Origin: Stenogyne calaminthoides
Lineage: Eukaryota; Streptophyta; Magnoliopsida; Lamiales; Lamiaceae
Reading direction: 5' to 3'
Length of the DNA: 64,000 nucleotides
Assembly (NCBI GenBank): GCA_037126765.1
Contig: JBBCBC010000007.1
Location: 41,457,394 to 41,521,393 of the forward strand
Shown: positions 46,402 through 58,424 of the stretch, in pieces
Layout: each line of letters begins with the position of its first letter
Numbering within the stretch: the first letter of the stretch is position 1
Program-made: the position numbers and the translations under genes
Notes under the pieces: model-generated
Seen by the model: the letters and a program-made list of their open reading frames with translations, nothing else
Databases searched by the model: none
Told to the model about the DNA's origin: nothing

Positions 46402-48230
46402 TGTTGGGATTATACTGGAAAGTATGCTTTTACTTTGTTTAATTAGACTGAATTTCAGACTTATTCACTGAAATAAATTGTTTATCACTGATGCTTTAAA
46501 TATCATCGAATGTTACATATATTTACTGCATAACTGTTCAATAAACAGTACGTGTTACATTGTAGTTAATTTAGTGATACAAGATCACAGAAGATTAAAT
46601 TAACAGTTCCTTGTAACCAAAAGTACACCATTCACGACCTAGATGGAAATGAACAATCCATCGTGAAAGGTTGAAGTGTAAGGCTCAGATTGGTTTGTCT
46701 TGACCAAGAGATTGCAATACTGATGCACTGAATAGGACCTACAAGAGGACAAATTCTTCAGAACTAAACTAGGAAGAATTTGACCTCAGTGGTTCGTTAT
46801 TTCTTAATCTTCGTCCCTTAAATAGGATCGCGTGTGGTTAGTAATTATTGCTTTGACTTATTACGGGTATAGAATCAAGGAGATTCAATACTTTATATCT
46901 TGGGCAATATTATTGGTCACATGCGATTGCTAAGATTTAATACGGAGAATCGTGTGCAAGTACGCTTGTTCGATTTGCCCCCTTGGGAGGTTCATAAGTT
47001 TTATCATACCAAATCTTGCAAGTGGAACTAGTTTCCGGTATGGATAATAATGTTGAACCGTTCCTTTACCAAGGATAAAATATATTAATTAATGGAAAGC
47101 TATTTCAGTGGCTTGAATTAATTAATGAGCTAGATAATCTTAAACACGGGAAATAATAATCGAGAGCCATATTAACTGTAATATGGGTTAAGATGGATAG
47201 TGCAATATTAATTATGTAGTGGGATTAATTAATATTTATGGGCATGAATAATATTGTGGCTCAATATTGATAATTCAAGATCCATTGGAAGGTCCAATCT
47301 TAATTCTCCTAAAAGTCCCTCAAGTAGCCCAACATAAAGTCCAATAACTGAAAAAGATGTTTAAAAATAAAATAAATTCTTGTTGCTATTTTTCCTAAGA
47401 ATTTCGAAAAATATGAATAAAAAGGGGAGAAAGTTTTTCTTTGAATTTTGTTATGGAATGAAGATATGTATTCTTGGAATACAAGATTATCTCATTAAAT
47501 CAAGAAATCTCCCACTTGGTTATTTATATGGAAATTTTCAAAAATTTTGAAATAAAAGGGAAAGAAAGATTTTCTTGATTTTCTTGAAAAGATATTATGG
47601 AAGATATGTATTTCTTGATATACAAGTATATCTCATAAATTCCAGAAGATCCAAATCTTGGTTTCTTTTTCCTATTATTTTTGAAATACTCCATAACAAG
47701 AGGAGTTGGGATTTTTGTGGAATATTTTAATTATGGAGAAAAGAATATATGAGATATATTCAAGATTTCTTGGAGATCAAGAAAAAGTTTTTCCCATATT
47801 ATTTTATCACAAAATTTCGACCAACACCCCTCTATAAATAGGGGATGAGTGTTTCATTCCCAAGAACAATTCCATGTGCTGGAAAAATTAGTAAATCCAC
47901 AAAGGTGGTGCAACAAATTTTATTTTCCCTTTTGTTAATTGTTCGCGAGTTTCCTTCCACCGGATTAACAAGCAAGGACTAGGGAATAATTGGGAAGGCC
48001 TTTTGGTGTGTTTAATCGATGAGACCATTGTCACTCCAAGAGGTTAGTTCACGTAAACCCGTAGTAATTCCGCATGCGTAGGTTTTATGTGAACTGTTTA
48101 TATGCATGATTTGTTGTTGAATTATTATTTGAATTAATATAGGATTAATTCATGCTAGTAATAATTGTCAGAATTAAATTTGTATTTAAATATTCATCCC
48201 GAATAGATCAGGGCAATTAATTCCCCAACA
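46402..48230 (+). repeat. Copia LTR B, 1829 bp, with perfect target duplication
   Basis: TGTTGGGATTATACTGG to AATTCCCCAACA between GTTAC at 46397-46401 and GTTAC at 48231-48235, so it looks like a solo LTR inside the cargo gene. TATA-like CTATAAATAGGGG at about 47831. Confidence 0.93.
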
Positions 48231-50237
48231 GTTACTTGTTAGCAGTTGTTCTTGCTTCAAATCAAAACACAACAATGCCTGCCCATTTAACACAATACAT
48301 TGAAGACTTTGATAATATTTGTGAATATGACTGGTGCGGGTATATCCTTGAAATGATGTTGACTCAGATAGCGTCAACAAAGAATTTGAAAGTTGAGGGT
48401 TGTGCTATAATACTTCCGGTAAGATTTCATTATTTTTAATTACCGATTTTTTTTTCATTATATATATTTGTTCTAACGCAATCTTACAATTTTTACAGTT
48501 TTGGTTGTGTGAGCACACAGGTTTGATCAAGCCCATAGATGATACGTCTTTTCCACGATTCTTAAAATGGGACATCAAGGAGCTTAGTAGATGTTTGTCA
48601 AGAATTGATATTGGTGAATATTTTGTGAGTATTTTGCTGTTATTTAGACTTTTATGGTTTTCACTGTTTTACTTGATGTTAATTTAATTTGAATTTTCTT
48701 TTATAAAGGATCATAAGAAGGTTTTGAAGCCTACTACTATGGAGTGTGATGCTTTTGCGTCTTTGCATAGTTTCTGGTTTTCTAATCAAGAAGAGATGAC
48801 TGAAAAAGAGACTGGTTCGCTTCAACCAGATAGCCAAGCTACTGAAAAAGTTTGTGTATCTTTCCAACCAAAAGAAGATGTGTGCACTAACGATGAGTCA
48901 TCAGATGAATTCGTTGAGGATACTTTTGTGATTGCAACTCCTAGAAGATTTGGGGCAGATATTGATATGACAAATAATATCAGGTTTGTCATATAAGAAT
49001 ATGTGTAATTTTTTTTAAATGTATTCCTATATAGTAATTACATTTTTTTTACAGATTCTCTGCTGAAAACAAAACATCAAACACAAAAAATGAGGAGAGT
49101 AATCCAGAGGTACAATCACAGCTTGTTGATGAAAGTTTGAAATGTAAAAAACAAATTGATGAGCTTGTCCCTTGTTCGTCAAGAGATATCCCATCGTTCA
49201 GTCTAACATTTACTAAAGATGGCAACTTTTCAGTTCCTGTGGCATCGGGTGGCTTTGAAACGCAGGCTGAATTGGTATCCGGGGATGCTGATATCTCGGG
49301 AAAGGGAGATGGGTTTTCAGAGGACAATTCAAAAACCAAGCTTGAAAAGAGCTTACAAGCTCTATTTCATAAGGATTGTGAGATTGAAAATTTAAAAAAA
49401 CAGCTGGCAGATTGTTCTAAGGCAAAGGATGAGGAAATTGAAGAAATGAAAAATGAGAGTGTAGAATTACGAAAGGTTGTTACTGCTTTTGAAGTTGAGA
49501 AGAATAGATTTATGGATGTCTATAAAACAAAGATGGACAGAATACATGAATTGGAGACCAAAATCGGAGAATTGAAGAAGGAGGGTTTAAAGAAAGAGTT
49601 GGAGGATTGTAGATTCCATATTTCTGAAATGGATAGAGTGGTTGAAGAAATGAAATGGGAAATTGCAGATTTCGCAGTTGAGAGGGAACAGTTTGTTGTG
49701 CAGTTAAATGACAAGACACAGACCATACTTGTTAAGGAGAAGAAGATTGAGTCTTTGAAGGAGTGTATTCAGAAAAAGCTTTCTGAAAAGATAAAACAAC
49801 GTGTTGATGCACAATTGATGAACGCAGTTTGAGGATTTGAAGGAGGTGCACAAGATAGAAATAGATAAATTACATATGGAGATTGAAGGTTTGAGAGATC
49901 AGTTGAAAGTCTTTATCGCCCCAACGCCAACACAGATATTGGAAAATCCGGCTAATTTCAGGTTGATCGGGTTGATTCATTCTTAAGAGCCAAGTTCTCG
50001 TCGTCATTTCCTGAACACCCATTGTTGAAATTGGAACTGGAAAGGTCTGTGTCCATAGACTGCATTCAGCAGAGGAGTGGCAGTCGTGATTGTGGAGTTA
50101 TTGTGTGCTATCACATTGAAAACACATTTCGTGGACTAGAATCCAAAGTTGGTGAGTATTCTGATGAAACATCTGGAAAATATAGGGCCAAAATGATTGA
50201 GTGGTTTGTGGACCCTCTGGAAATTGATGTTAATTGA
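48231..50237 (+). pseudogene. MULE cargo gene, 3' exons with coiled coil and Ulp1-like C-terminus
   Basis: Exons 48231-48418 (VVLASNQNTTMPAHLTQY, EMMLTQIAS), 48499-48624 (FWLCEHTGLIKPIDDTSF), 48709-48983 and 49055 onward continue the frame of the 5' exons. From about 49330 to 49900 lies a Lys/Glu-rich coiled coil. An extra base near 49828-49830 shifts the frame (stop TGA at 49830). The terminal segment 49962-50237 carries QQRSGSRDCGVIVCYHIE, the Gln ... Asp-Cys-Gly part of a C48/Ulp1 cysteine protease site. The HW...D part with catalytic His and Asp is not visible, so the protease domain is incomplete. The family removes SUMO-like modifiers; this copy is unlikely to do so. Confidence 0.75.
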
Positions 50238-50829
50238 TATACTATGTTGTATTCAGTTTTTTTATGTTGTTAGCACTTACCAGTTGCGTATGAAACTCTT
50301 TTTTTAGATCTTCAGCTTAGTGTTTTTAAAAGTGGTACATTTGAATCCCCTCTGTGCTGTGCTGGATTTAGTCATTTTGTATGTTGGGAAATTCATTTAT
50401 TTGCCCACTGATTATGTCCTTGTTTTGTAGTATTTTATATTGGGCAAACTTGTAGTTCAATTGGATGATTGTCTAAGCAAAGATTACATTATATGCATCT
50501 ATATCTATGGTTCTTATTGTATGCATGGGGATAAACAATTTGGTATATTGGGCAAACAATTTTCTTGTGAATGCTTGGGTGAATGGTTTTTTTTTTTAGT
50601 TTATGTATAGTTGAGGCCAAAAAAATCCAGAAATTTAGTTTATGTAGTTATTTTCAGAAATTGTATTTTTTGACTCCTGTTTGGGCCTACTGTTTTTCTA
50701 GAAATTGTATTTCCAGTTAATTTAGTTTTTTTTATGACTACTGTTTTTTGTCTTTCTGGGCCAGTATTTAATACTTTTTAAGGAAATGTATTATGTACAA
50801 AGCACCATCATACTTATGCATTTTTTTTT

Positions 50830-52050
50830 ACAACACTTCTGGGCCGAAGAGTGCATTTTTTTTTTGAAAATCCGAGCTCATAATGTATTCTGGGCCAGAC
50901 CCAAAGTGTATTTTTTTTTTTGTACTTATGAGCCCATCATGTATTCTTGCAATTATTGTATTCTGGGCCAGAACCAAAGTGCAATTATTCTTGTACTTCT
51001 GGGCCTTTGTATTTTTTAAATTGTATTATGGGCCAGGCCCAAAGTACACATTATTTTTTATACTACTCGGCCCATTTTGTATCCTTGAAAAATGTATTCT
51101 GGGTCTGGCTCAAAGTGCTTTTTTTTTTTACTTCTCGGCCCATATTATGTATTCTTGAAAATGTATTTTGGGCCAGGACCAAAGTGCATTTTTTTTTATA
51201 CTTCTCGGCCCGTAATGTATTCTTGAAAATGAATTTTGGGCCAGGACCAAAGTCAATTTTGTTTTGTACTTCTCAGCCCATTTTGTATCCTTGAAAATGT
51301 ATTTTGGGCCTGGCCCAAAGTGCATTTTTTTTGTACTTCTCGGCCCATAATGTATTTTTGAAAATGTATTTTGGGCTCGGCCCATTTTGTATCCTTGAAA
51401 ATGTATTTTGGGTCTGGCCCAAAGTGCTTTTTTTTTACTTCTCGGCCCATAATGTATTCTTGAAAATGTATTTTGGGCCAGGCCCAAAGTGCATTTTTTT
51501 TTTGTACTTCTCGGCCCATAATGTATTTTTGAAAATGTATTTTGGGCTCGGCCCATTTTGTATCCTTGAAAATGTATTTTGGGTCTGGCCCAAAGTGCAT
51601 TTTTTTTGTACTTCTCTGCCCATAATGTATTTTTTAAAATGTGTTTTGGGCCAGGCTCAAAGTGCATTTTTTTTGTACTTCTCGGCCCATAATGTATTCT
51701 TGAAAATGTATTTTGGGCCAGACCCAAAGTGCATTTTTTTTTGTACTTCTCGGTCCATAATGTATTGTTGAAAATGTATTTTGGGTCAGGCCCAAAGTGC
51801 TTTTTTTTGTACTTCTCGGCCCACAATGTATTGTTGAAAATGTATTTTTGGCCAGGCCCAAAGTGCTTTTTTTTTGTACTTCTCGGCCCATAATGTATTC
51901 TTGAGATTGTATTTTGGGCTTGGCTCAAATTGCATTTTTTTATTTTGTACTTCTGGGCCAATAATTGTATTCTGGGCCAAGCCCGAAATGCATTATTATA
52001 ATTTTGTATTTCTTGAACTTGTATTCTGGGCCTGACCCAAAGTGCATTAG
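50830..52050. repeat. GGGCC minisatellite array
   Basis: About 17 units of roughly 65 bp built on TTCTCGGCCCATAATGTATT, CTTGAAAATGTATTTTGGGC and CAGGCCCAAAGTGCATTTTT. Some units pair into a higher-order unit of about 177 bp (compare 51340-51430 with 51517-51600). The long open frames on both strands are by-products of repetition. It lies between the convergent cargo gene and transposase of the MULE. Confidence 0.9.
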
Positions 52051-52420
52051 TTTAAATTTGGAACTGGACCTCTTTTAACATTTTAAAATAAAATACAGAA
52101 TTAAAATATTATGAACCTAGCCGACTTGTGCATTATTTTTGGGCCTCCCAAAAGTGCCATATCCCAGGCCCCCAGAAAGTGCCATATTTTTCAGCCTCTT
52201 TTTTTATATTTAATATTGGCCCATTAAAAATAAGTAAATTAAACAAGTTAACATATGGTGACAAAAATTACAGCAAGGCACTATCAAATTTATTACAACA
52301 CACATTACTCCCAAACATCACTTTATAGGAATTAAAACGGTAACTTTCTATTACACGCTCTTATTTGACCATACACTATTTGACCGTTGGGGTGTGGGAG
52401 CCTTTGTTGTCATATATATA

Positions 52421-52432
52421 TGTTAACCCACA
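52421..52432 (+). promoter_or_regulatory. TATA box of the GRF zinc-finger frame
   Basis: CATATATATATG about 90 bp upstream of the ATG at 52517, preceded by about 300 bp of non-repetitive DNA. Confidence 0.45.
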
Positions 52433-52516
52433 CCAAAGATCCATCCACTACCTGTACAGATAATCCTTTATACAATCAGCCCCAGATATATAACTTGTAT
52501 ACTCACAAAAATTGTC

Positions 52517-52891
52517 ATGACAACCTCTAGTAATTTTACCACATGTGAAGCTTACCCACGATATGGAAGATCGTCGTGTCGTCTTTGTGAACATCCTACT
52601 GTAATAATGGTATCTGCTACATTCGCCAATCCGGGGCGGCTCTTCTATTGTTGCTCGGTGAATGGATTTTCTCATTGGTGTGTCCCATTAAATTGGGAAA
52701 CGTCATAGACCGATAATGAAGATGTGTCAAGTATGCCACGATACAATGAAAATGTGGCATCAAACACAACAAATGCTACAACTCCTAACACGTACCAGAT
52801 CACCATTCACACGTTGTTGCTCGGAAATATGATTACAATATTCTTGGTGTTTTTTCTAGGTCTATTAATGAAGCAAATGATGATGTATTAG
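52517..52891 (+). pseudogene. GRF-type zinc-finger protein with C-terminal membrane segment, one nonsense codon
   Basis: From the ATG at 52517: SSCRLCEHPTVIMVSATFA followed by NPGRLFYCCSVNGFSHWCVP. This is the zf-GRF pattern (C-x2-C ... NPGR-F--C ... C/H-W), a nucleic-acid-binding module. An in-frame TAG at 52706-52708 follows LNWETS; the same frame then stays open to 52891, encoding a linker and a hydrophobic tail (MITIFLVFFLGLLM) that would span a membrane. GRF finger plus terminal membrane helix is a common plan among small plant transposon-linked GRF proteins. The single stop may be a mutation or leave only the 63-residue finger protein. It sits between the Ulp1-like gene and the transposase. 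Confidence 0.7.
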
Positions 52892-52894
52892 TGT

Positions 52895-53538
52895 GATATT
52901 GTTACTGTTTTTTTACAAATGTCATGTCTTTTATGAACTTTGATTGTGTAATACCTATTTTCCTATTCTCGTATTATATATTTGATTATGGCATTCGGAT
53001 TTAAAGCGAAATCCAAAAGAATTAGTCTGATTTCATTAGAACTATTCCATTACTAAACTCTACTACATGACAATATTATGATACCTAATCCTATAGATTC
53101 CAACAATATGGAATTCTTAAAACCAGTTTAGTGTAGCAAGGAAAGTTATAAAAAGTCCTGCAAAAAAATGGATAGTCTTGCTACCATTAAACTGATTTCA
53201 TTAGGTAAACACAAAATCTGCTAGACACCTTCTAACGCGGTTCAAGATATGCAACACACCAAATTAATACTAGCACCAATACTCAGAGTTTACTGATTAC
53301 AATTAATCATGTGCTGCACAGTTACCAAAATTCTTACTTGTCCATGCCTTCATCAATAAACATTGTTGTTCCTTCCCCATGAACTCAACAAAAAAATGTC
53401 CATAAAGAACCTCACTTTCCTGCAAAACAGGAATTGCAGATGTATACAATTTTAGTAAAGCTTAAATTAAGCAAGAGATGATGACAACTTAAATGAAGTA
53501 ATTTAATTAAGTTGGTATACATGCATATCAGTAAAGTA
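52895..53538. other. Gene-free stretch between the GRF frame and the transposase 3' end
   Basis: AT-rich with no supported ORF or repeat; probably the 3' UTRs and terminators of the two convergent transcription units. Confidence 0.4.
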
Positions 53539-56500
53539 TTATTCATTGTTTTCTGATGCATCCACCTCGTCTTCTGAAGACTGCATGCTATCGGTTCCTG
53601 ATTCGTCCGCACGTGCTATTAAGCAAGAGATACTGTCGTGATATCCCAAAACACCACATGTCTTACAGATTTTCTTTTTCCTTTTCTTCCCCTCCCCATA
53701 TGAACTTTTTCTCTTAGTTCTAGGTCTCCCGGGAGTTGTGTGTTGGGATTATACTGGAAAATATGCTTTTACTTTGTATAATCAGACTAACTGAATTTCA
53801 GACTTATTTACTGAAATAAATTGTTTATCACTGATGCTTTAAATATCATCGAATGTTACATATATTTACTGCAAAACTGTTCAATAAATAGTACGTGTTA
53901 TATTGTAGTTAATTTAGTGATACCAGATCACGGAAGATTAAATTAACAGTTCCTTGTAACTAAAAGTACACCATTCACGACCTAGATGGAAATGAACAAT
54001 CCATCGTGAAAGGTTGTAGTGTAAGGCTCATATTGGTTTGTCTTGACCAAGAGATTACACTAGTGCATGACTGATGCATTGAAGAAGACCTACAGGAGGA
54101 TAAATTCTTCAGAACTGAACTAGGAAGAATTAGACCTCAGTGGTTGGTTATTTCTTAATCTTCGTCCCTTAAATAGGATTGCATGTGGTTAGTAACTATT
54201 GCTTTGACTTATTACGGGAAGAGAATCAATGAGATTCAATACCCTATATCTTGGGCAATATTATTGGTCACATGCGATTGCTAAGATTTAATACGGAGAA
54301 TCGTGTGCAAGTACGCTTGTTCGATTTGCCCCCTTGGGAGGTTCATAAGTTTTATCATACCAAATCTTGCAAGTGGAACTAGTTTCCGGCATGGATAATA
54401 ATGTTGAACCGTTCCTTTACCAAGGATAAAAGATATTAATTAATGGAAAGCTATTTCAGTGGCTTGAATTAATTAATGGGCTAGATAATCTTAAACACGG
54501 GAAATAATAACCGAGAGCCATATTAACTGTAATATGGGTTAAGATGGATAGTGCAATATTAATTATGTAGTGGGATTAATTAATATTTATGGGCTTGAAT
54601 AATATTGTGGCTCAATATTGATAATTCAAGGTCCATTGGAAGATCCAATCTTAATTCTCCTAAAGGCCCCCCAAGTAGCCCAACATAAAGTCCAATAACT
54701 GAAAAAGGTGTTTAAAAATAAAATAAATTTGTTGCTTATTTTTCCTCATAATTTTCGAAAATTATGAATAAAAGGGGAGAAATATTTTCTTTGAATTTTG
54801 TTATGGAATGAAGATATGTATTCTTGGGATACAAGATTATCTCATTAAATTCAAGAAATCTCCCACTTGGTTATTCATATGAAAATTTCGAAATTTTTGG
54901 ATAATTAAGGGAAAGAAAGATTTTCTTGATTTTCTTGAAAAGATATTATGGAAGATATGTATTTCTTGAAATACAAGTATATCTCATAAATTCAAGAAGA
55001 TCCAAATCTTGGATTCTTGTCTCTTGATTTTCGAAAATGCTCCATAACAAGATGAGGTGGGATTTTTGTGGAATATTTTAATTATGGAGAAAAGAATATA
55101 GGAGATATATTTAAGATTTCTTGGAGATCAAGAAAAAGATTTTCCCATATTATTTATCACTAAAAAATCGTCCATCACCCCATCTATAAATAGATGATGA
55201 TTCTTTCATTCCCAAGTACAATTCCATGTGCTGGAAAAATTAGTAAATCCACAAAGGTGGTGCAACAAATTTTATTTTTCCTTTTGTTAATTGTTCGCGA
55301 GCTTCCTTCCACCGGATTGTCGAACAAGGACTAGGGAATACTTGGAAAGGTTTTTTGGTGGGTTTTCATCGACGAGTCCATTGTCATTCCAAGAGGTAAG
55401 TTCACGTAAACTCGTAGTAATTCCGCATGCGTAGCATTTACGTGAACTATTTATATGCATGATTTGTTGTTGAATTATTATTTGAATTAATATGGGTTAA
55501 TTCATGCTAGTAATAATTGTTAGAATTAAATTTGTATTTAAATATTCATCCCGAATAGATTCGGGCAATTAATTCCCCAACATTGTTTTCAGTTCCGGTG
55601 GCATGATTTTGGGTTCATCTTCACACTGATTTTCAAATCTCTCAGTGTCTGGAATTGAATTAATATCACCCATGTAGGAATCCCTGTACGATTTTGTCAA
55701 AAAGCCAGCATCCACGTGAAATTCACAAAGCTCCTCAATTTTCGAATCACTCTCACAGCGTGTGGGCATGAGAATCCTCTTATTTGCCACTGGTAACAAG
55801 TGCAAACTTTCAAACTTAGATTGACGGTAGCAAATACCGTTGAATGAACCTCATACATGCTATTTGGATACTCGTCTACCTTCCAGGATTTGCAAAATTC
55901 TATGTACCTCTGCCAAGTTTCCTTTTTTTCTGGACACAATTCACCACTCCACTCGCTGCTCACTTTCCTCCTTTTGACATACCACCGAGAAAGTTTTTTG
56001 CGAATTGAATCGATCATGTTAGTGACTGGTAAGTACCTCGCTTTCCGAATCCAGGAATTGAAGGATTCAACCGCATTCGATGTCATCTCACCGTACCTAG
56101 TAATGCCACTACAATATGAAACGGCCCACTTATCGAAAGGTAATTGTTCAATCCATTCTTCAGCCACCAGTCCACCCTCTTTTTTGAACAACTCCAACTT
56201 CTCATGAAAAAAGTCCCTAGTTGGGGCATATGCTGCATCCGTGAACAATTTTGCCATATTAGCTCAGTGTTTGCGACTACAACCACGTGAAAATCTGCCC
56301 TTAAGATTTGTTAGCAAATGAAATAGGCAAAAGTAGTGTAAAGGATCATCCCATACAAGAGGGAAAACTGACATAAGTCCTGTGTTTCTATCCGAAATGA
56401 ATACGATTCTTTTGTCGTGCTTAATTTCATCGCGCAATTTCGTGAGAAACCACAACCAATTTGTTGTATTTTCAGCACCAACTATTGCAAAGGCTACTGG

Positions 56501-57928
56501 GAACAGACCTGTTGATAAAAAACAAATGTCAATTTTAGAAATCAAAATAAGGATCAAATTTAGCAGATAGTCTATAGTAACAGTCCATCAAAACATGTAT
56601 GATATTGGAAAAATAGATTGTAAACGAATCACTGTAAAGGTACCATTATTTCCATCTTTTGCTGTAGCGGACAATAGAGTACCCTTTGCACGCCCCTTCA
56701 TGAATGTCGCATCGATGAAAAGCATTGGACGACAATATCGAAATCCATCAATTTAGCCTTGAATGCAATGAACATCCTCTCAAAACGATTTGTTTCATGA
56801 TTAATCTCTAAGAACACAACACTGCCTGGGTTTGTCTGTTCATTGGCTTTCTTGTACCACCTAAGCTGATTGTATGATTCGTCATAACGTCCAAAAATCA
56901 GTTTCCTAGTTGTCTCAATTGCTCGTCGTGCTTTCCAATATGGAATCTCTATACCATAACTTTCCAGGAAAATATCGACAATTTTCTTTCCACTAATAGC
57001 ATGATTATTCTTCACTTGATTGACTATCAAATCTGCAACAATATTTGACCCCATACGAATACCATCTTCACACACCAATGTTCCAACACACGAGTGATTT
57101 AGGTTGGCTTTGAATATTTCAAAATTATACGATGGACTGATCAATTTTGCCTTGACAAACCAGGTACATCCACCACTTGCCTCCTCACTACAAGATGCAT
57201 GGATGTACTCTCTAGTATTCCTACCATACTTGAAGTTAAAACCACTATGAGTAGCAAACTTAATGAGCTCTTTCCTAAACTCAACTGCACCACCAACAAA
57301 CTGTTGCCCAACACCTACGTCAATTATTTTCCCCCATGAATCCGACAACAATGGTTTTTTCTTAAGAGACGGACACACTAGATAGGATGGTATCACATAT
57401 TCACAATCACTTTGAGAATCAATGTGCACCTTAGACTTTTTTCCACTATTCCTTTTCTGAAAATCACCTACATCATCATTGTTTCTTTTACCACTTTCCC
57501 TGTTGAATGAATCACTTGATTCAAAATCTGTTTTTTTTACCACTAGACCTATTTTCTGAAGCATTGTGATCACAACTAGATTCTTTGCCAAAATCAAAAT
57601 TCTCAAAGTGATCACCACACAGAGGCTGATCTCTGTTTTCAACATTAGTGATGTGATCACCACATTGAAATTTACAGAAAAGCTCAACTAAAACTAACTT
57701 TGTAGAAGTGTGATCACAAAGCACCAATATATTATTAAAATCCACCTCAGAATCCAGACAACAACTAGTAATAGAACCAACAGAACATAGGCAATAAAAA
57801 CTTATGTTTTTCAATTCATCCCACTTACCAACCAACTGTGCACATAAATTAGAATATGTAGTAGTTCCAGAAACACCCACGAGCTTGGACTCCCCCTTGT
57901 ATTTGACACTGAAAAGAATCACAGACAT
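53539..57928 (-). pseudogene. MULE (MuDR/MURA-type) transposase, multiply broken
   Basis: Starts at the ATG at 57928 (MSVILFSVKYKGESKLVGVS). Then a MuDR DNA-binding region around 57300-57000 (GQQFVGGAVEFRKELIKFA, CTWFVKAK), a helix-turn-helix-like YWKARRAIE, and the DDE core: LFIDATF (about 56720-56700), FISDRN (56400) and AVESFN (about 56060). A SWIM zinc finger follows at about 55790 (CTCYQWQIRGFSCPHAV). The last segment, after solo LTR C, is 53740-53539 with a CCHC-like CKTCGVLGYHDSISC and stop TAA. An intron occupies 56643-56519. Breaks: frameshift in a run of eight T at 57531-57538, one-base loss near 56752, in-frame TGA near 56263, a frameshift near 55755, and the LTR insertion. Non-functional. 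Confidence 0.92.
53741..55582 (+). repeat. Copia LTR C, 1842-bp solo LTR in the MULE transposase
   Basis: Same family and orientation as LTRs A and B (TGTTGGGATTATACTGG to CCCCAACA). Flanks TTGTG (53736-53740) and TTGTT (55583-55587) differ by one base. On the minus strand the transposase frame reads up to 55583 and continues at 53740, which confirms the insertion point. Confidence 0.9.
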
Positions 57929-58424
57929 ATTGAAAGAACACCCACGAGCTTGGACTATCAAAAACACCAACGAACTAGGGACCGTTGTGACCCAGCAAGC
58001 TTAATCCATGCTTGGAAAAATGAAAATTTTAACTTAAAGAATGGGAAAACGAACAACCCAAAAAAAGGATGTAAAAATTGTATGGTGAATTTGAAATCGG
58101 TTGAATTTGAGAGAATAAAGAAGCAAGAAAATTTGAATTGGTATGGGGGAATTCAAAATTTGAAATTTCTACAGATGGATAGCTACAAAATGATATTGTA
58201 GAGTTAAGTTCATATTTGAATTCGAAAAGCATGTACCTAATTTGGGGAAAATAGTACAATTTTTGCAGGGGGTTATCGGTTTTTTTGGGTTTTGCAGGCG
58301 AGCAAGGAGAGAGAGGGGAAAGAGAGCGTGAAAATGGTGAATGTGGGCCCCAATTTTGATATCCTTGCTGAGAGTTGGTGAATGGGTATAGAATGTAATA
58401 ATAGGGAGAACTAAGGGTATAAAT

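Noticed and set aside
51128..51961. 277-codon open frame on the minus strand (and a 155-codon frame on plus)
   Set aside because: It lies wholly within the GGGCC minisatellite; the open frames result from repeat units free of stops, and the translation is the same short motif repeated.
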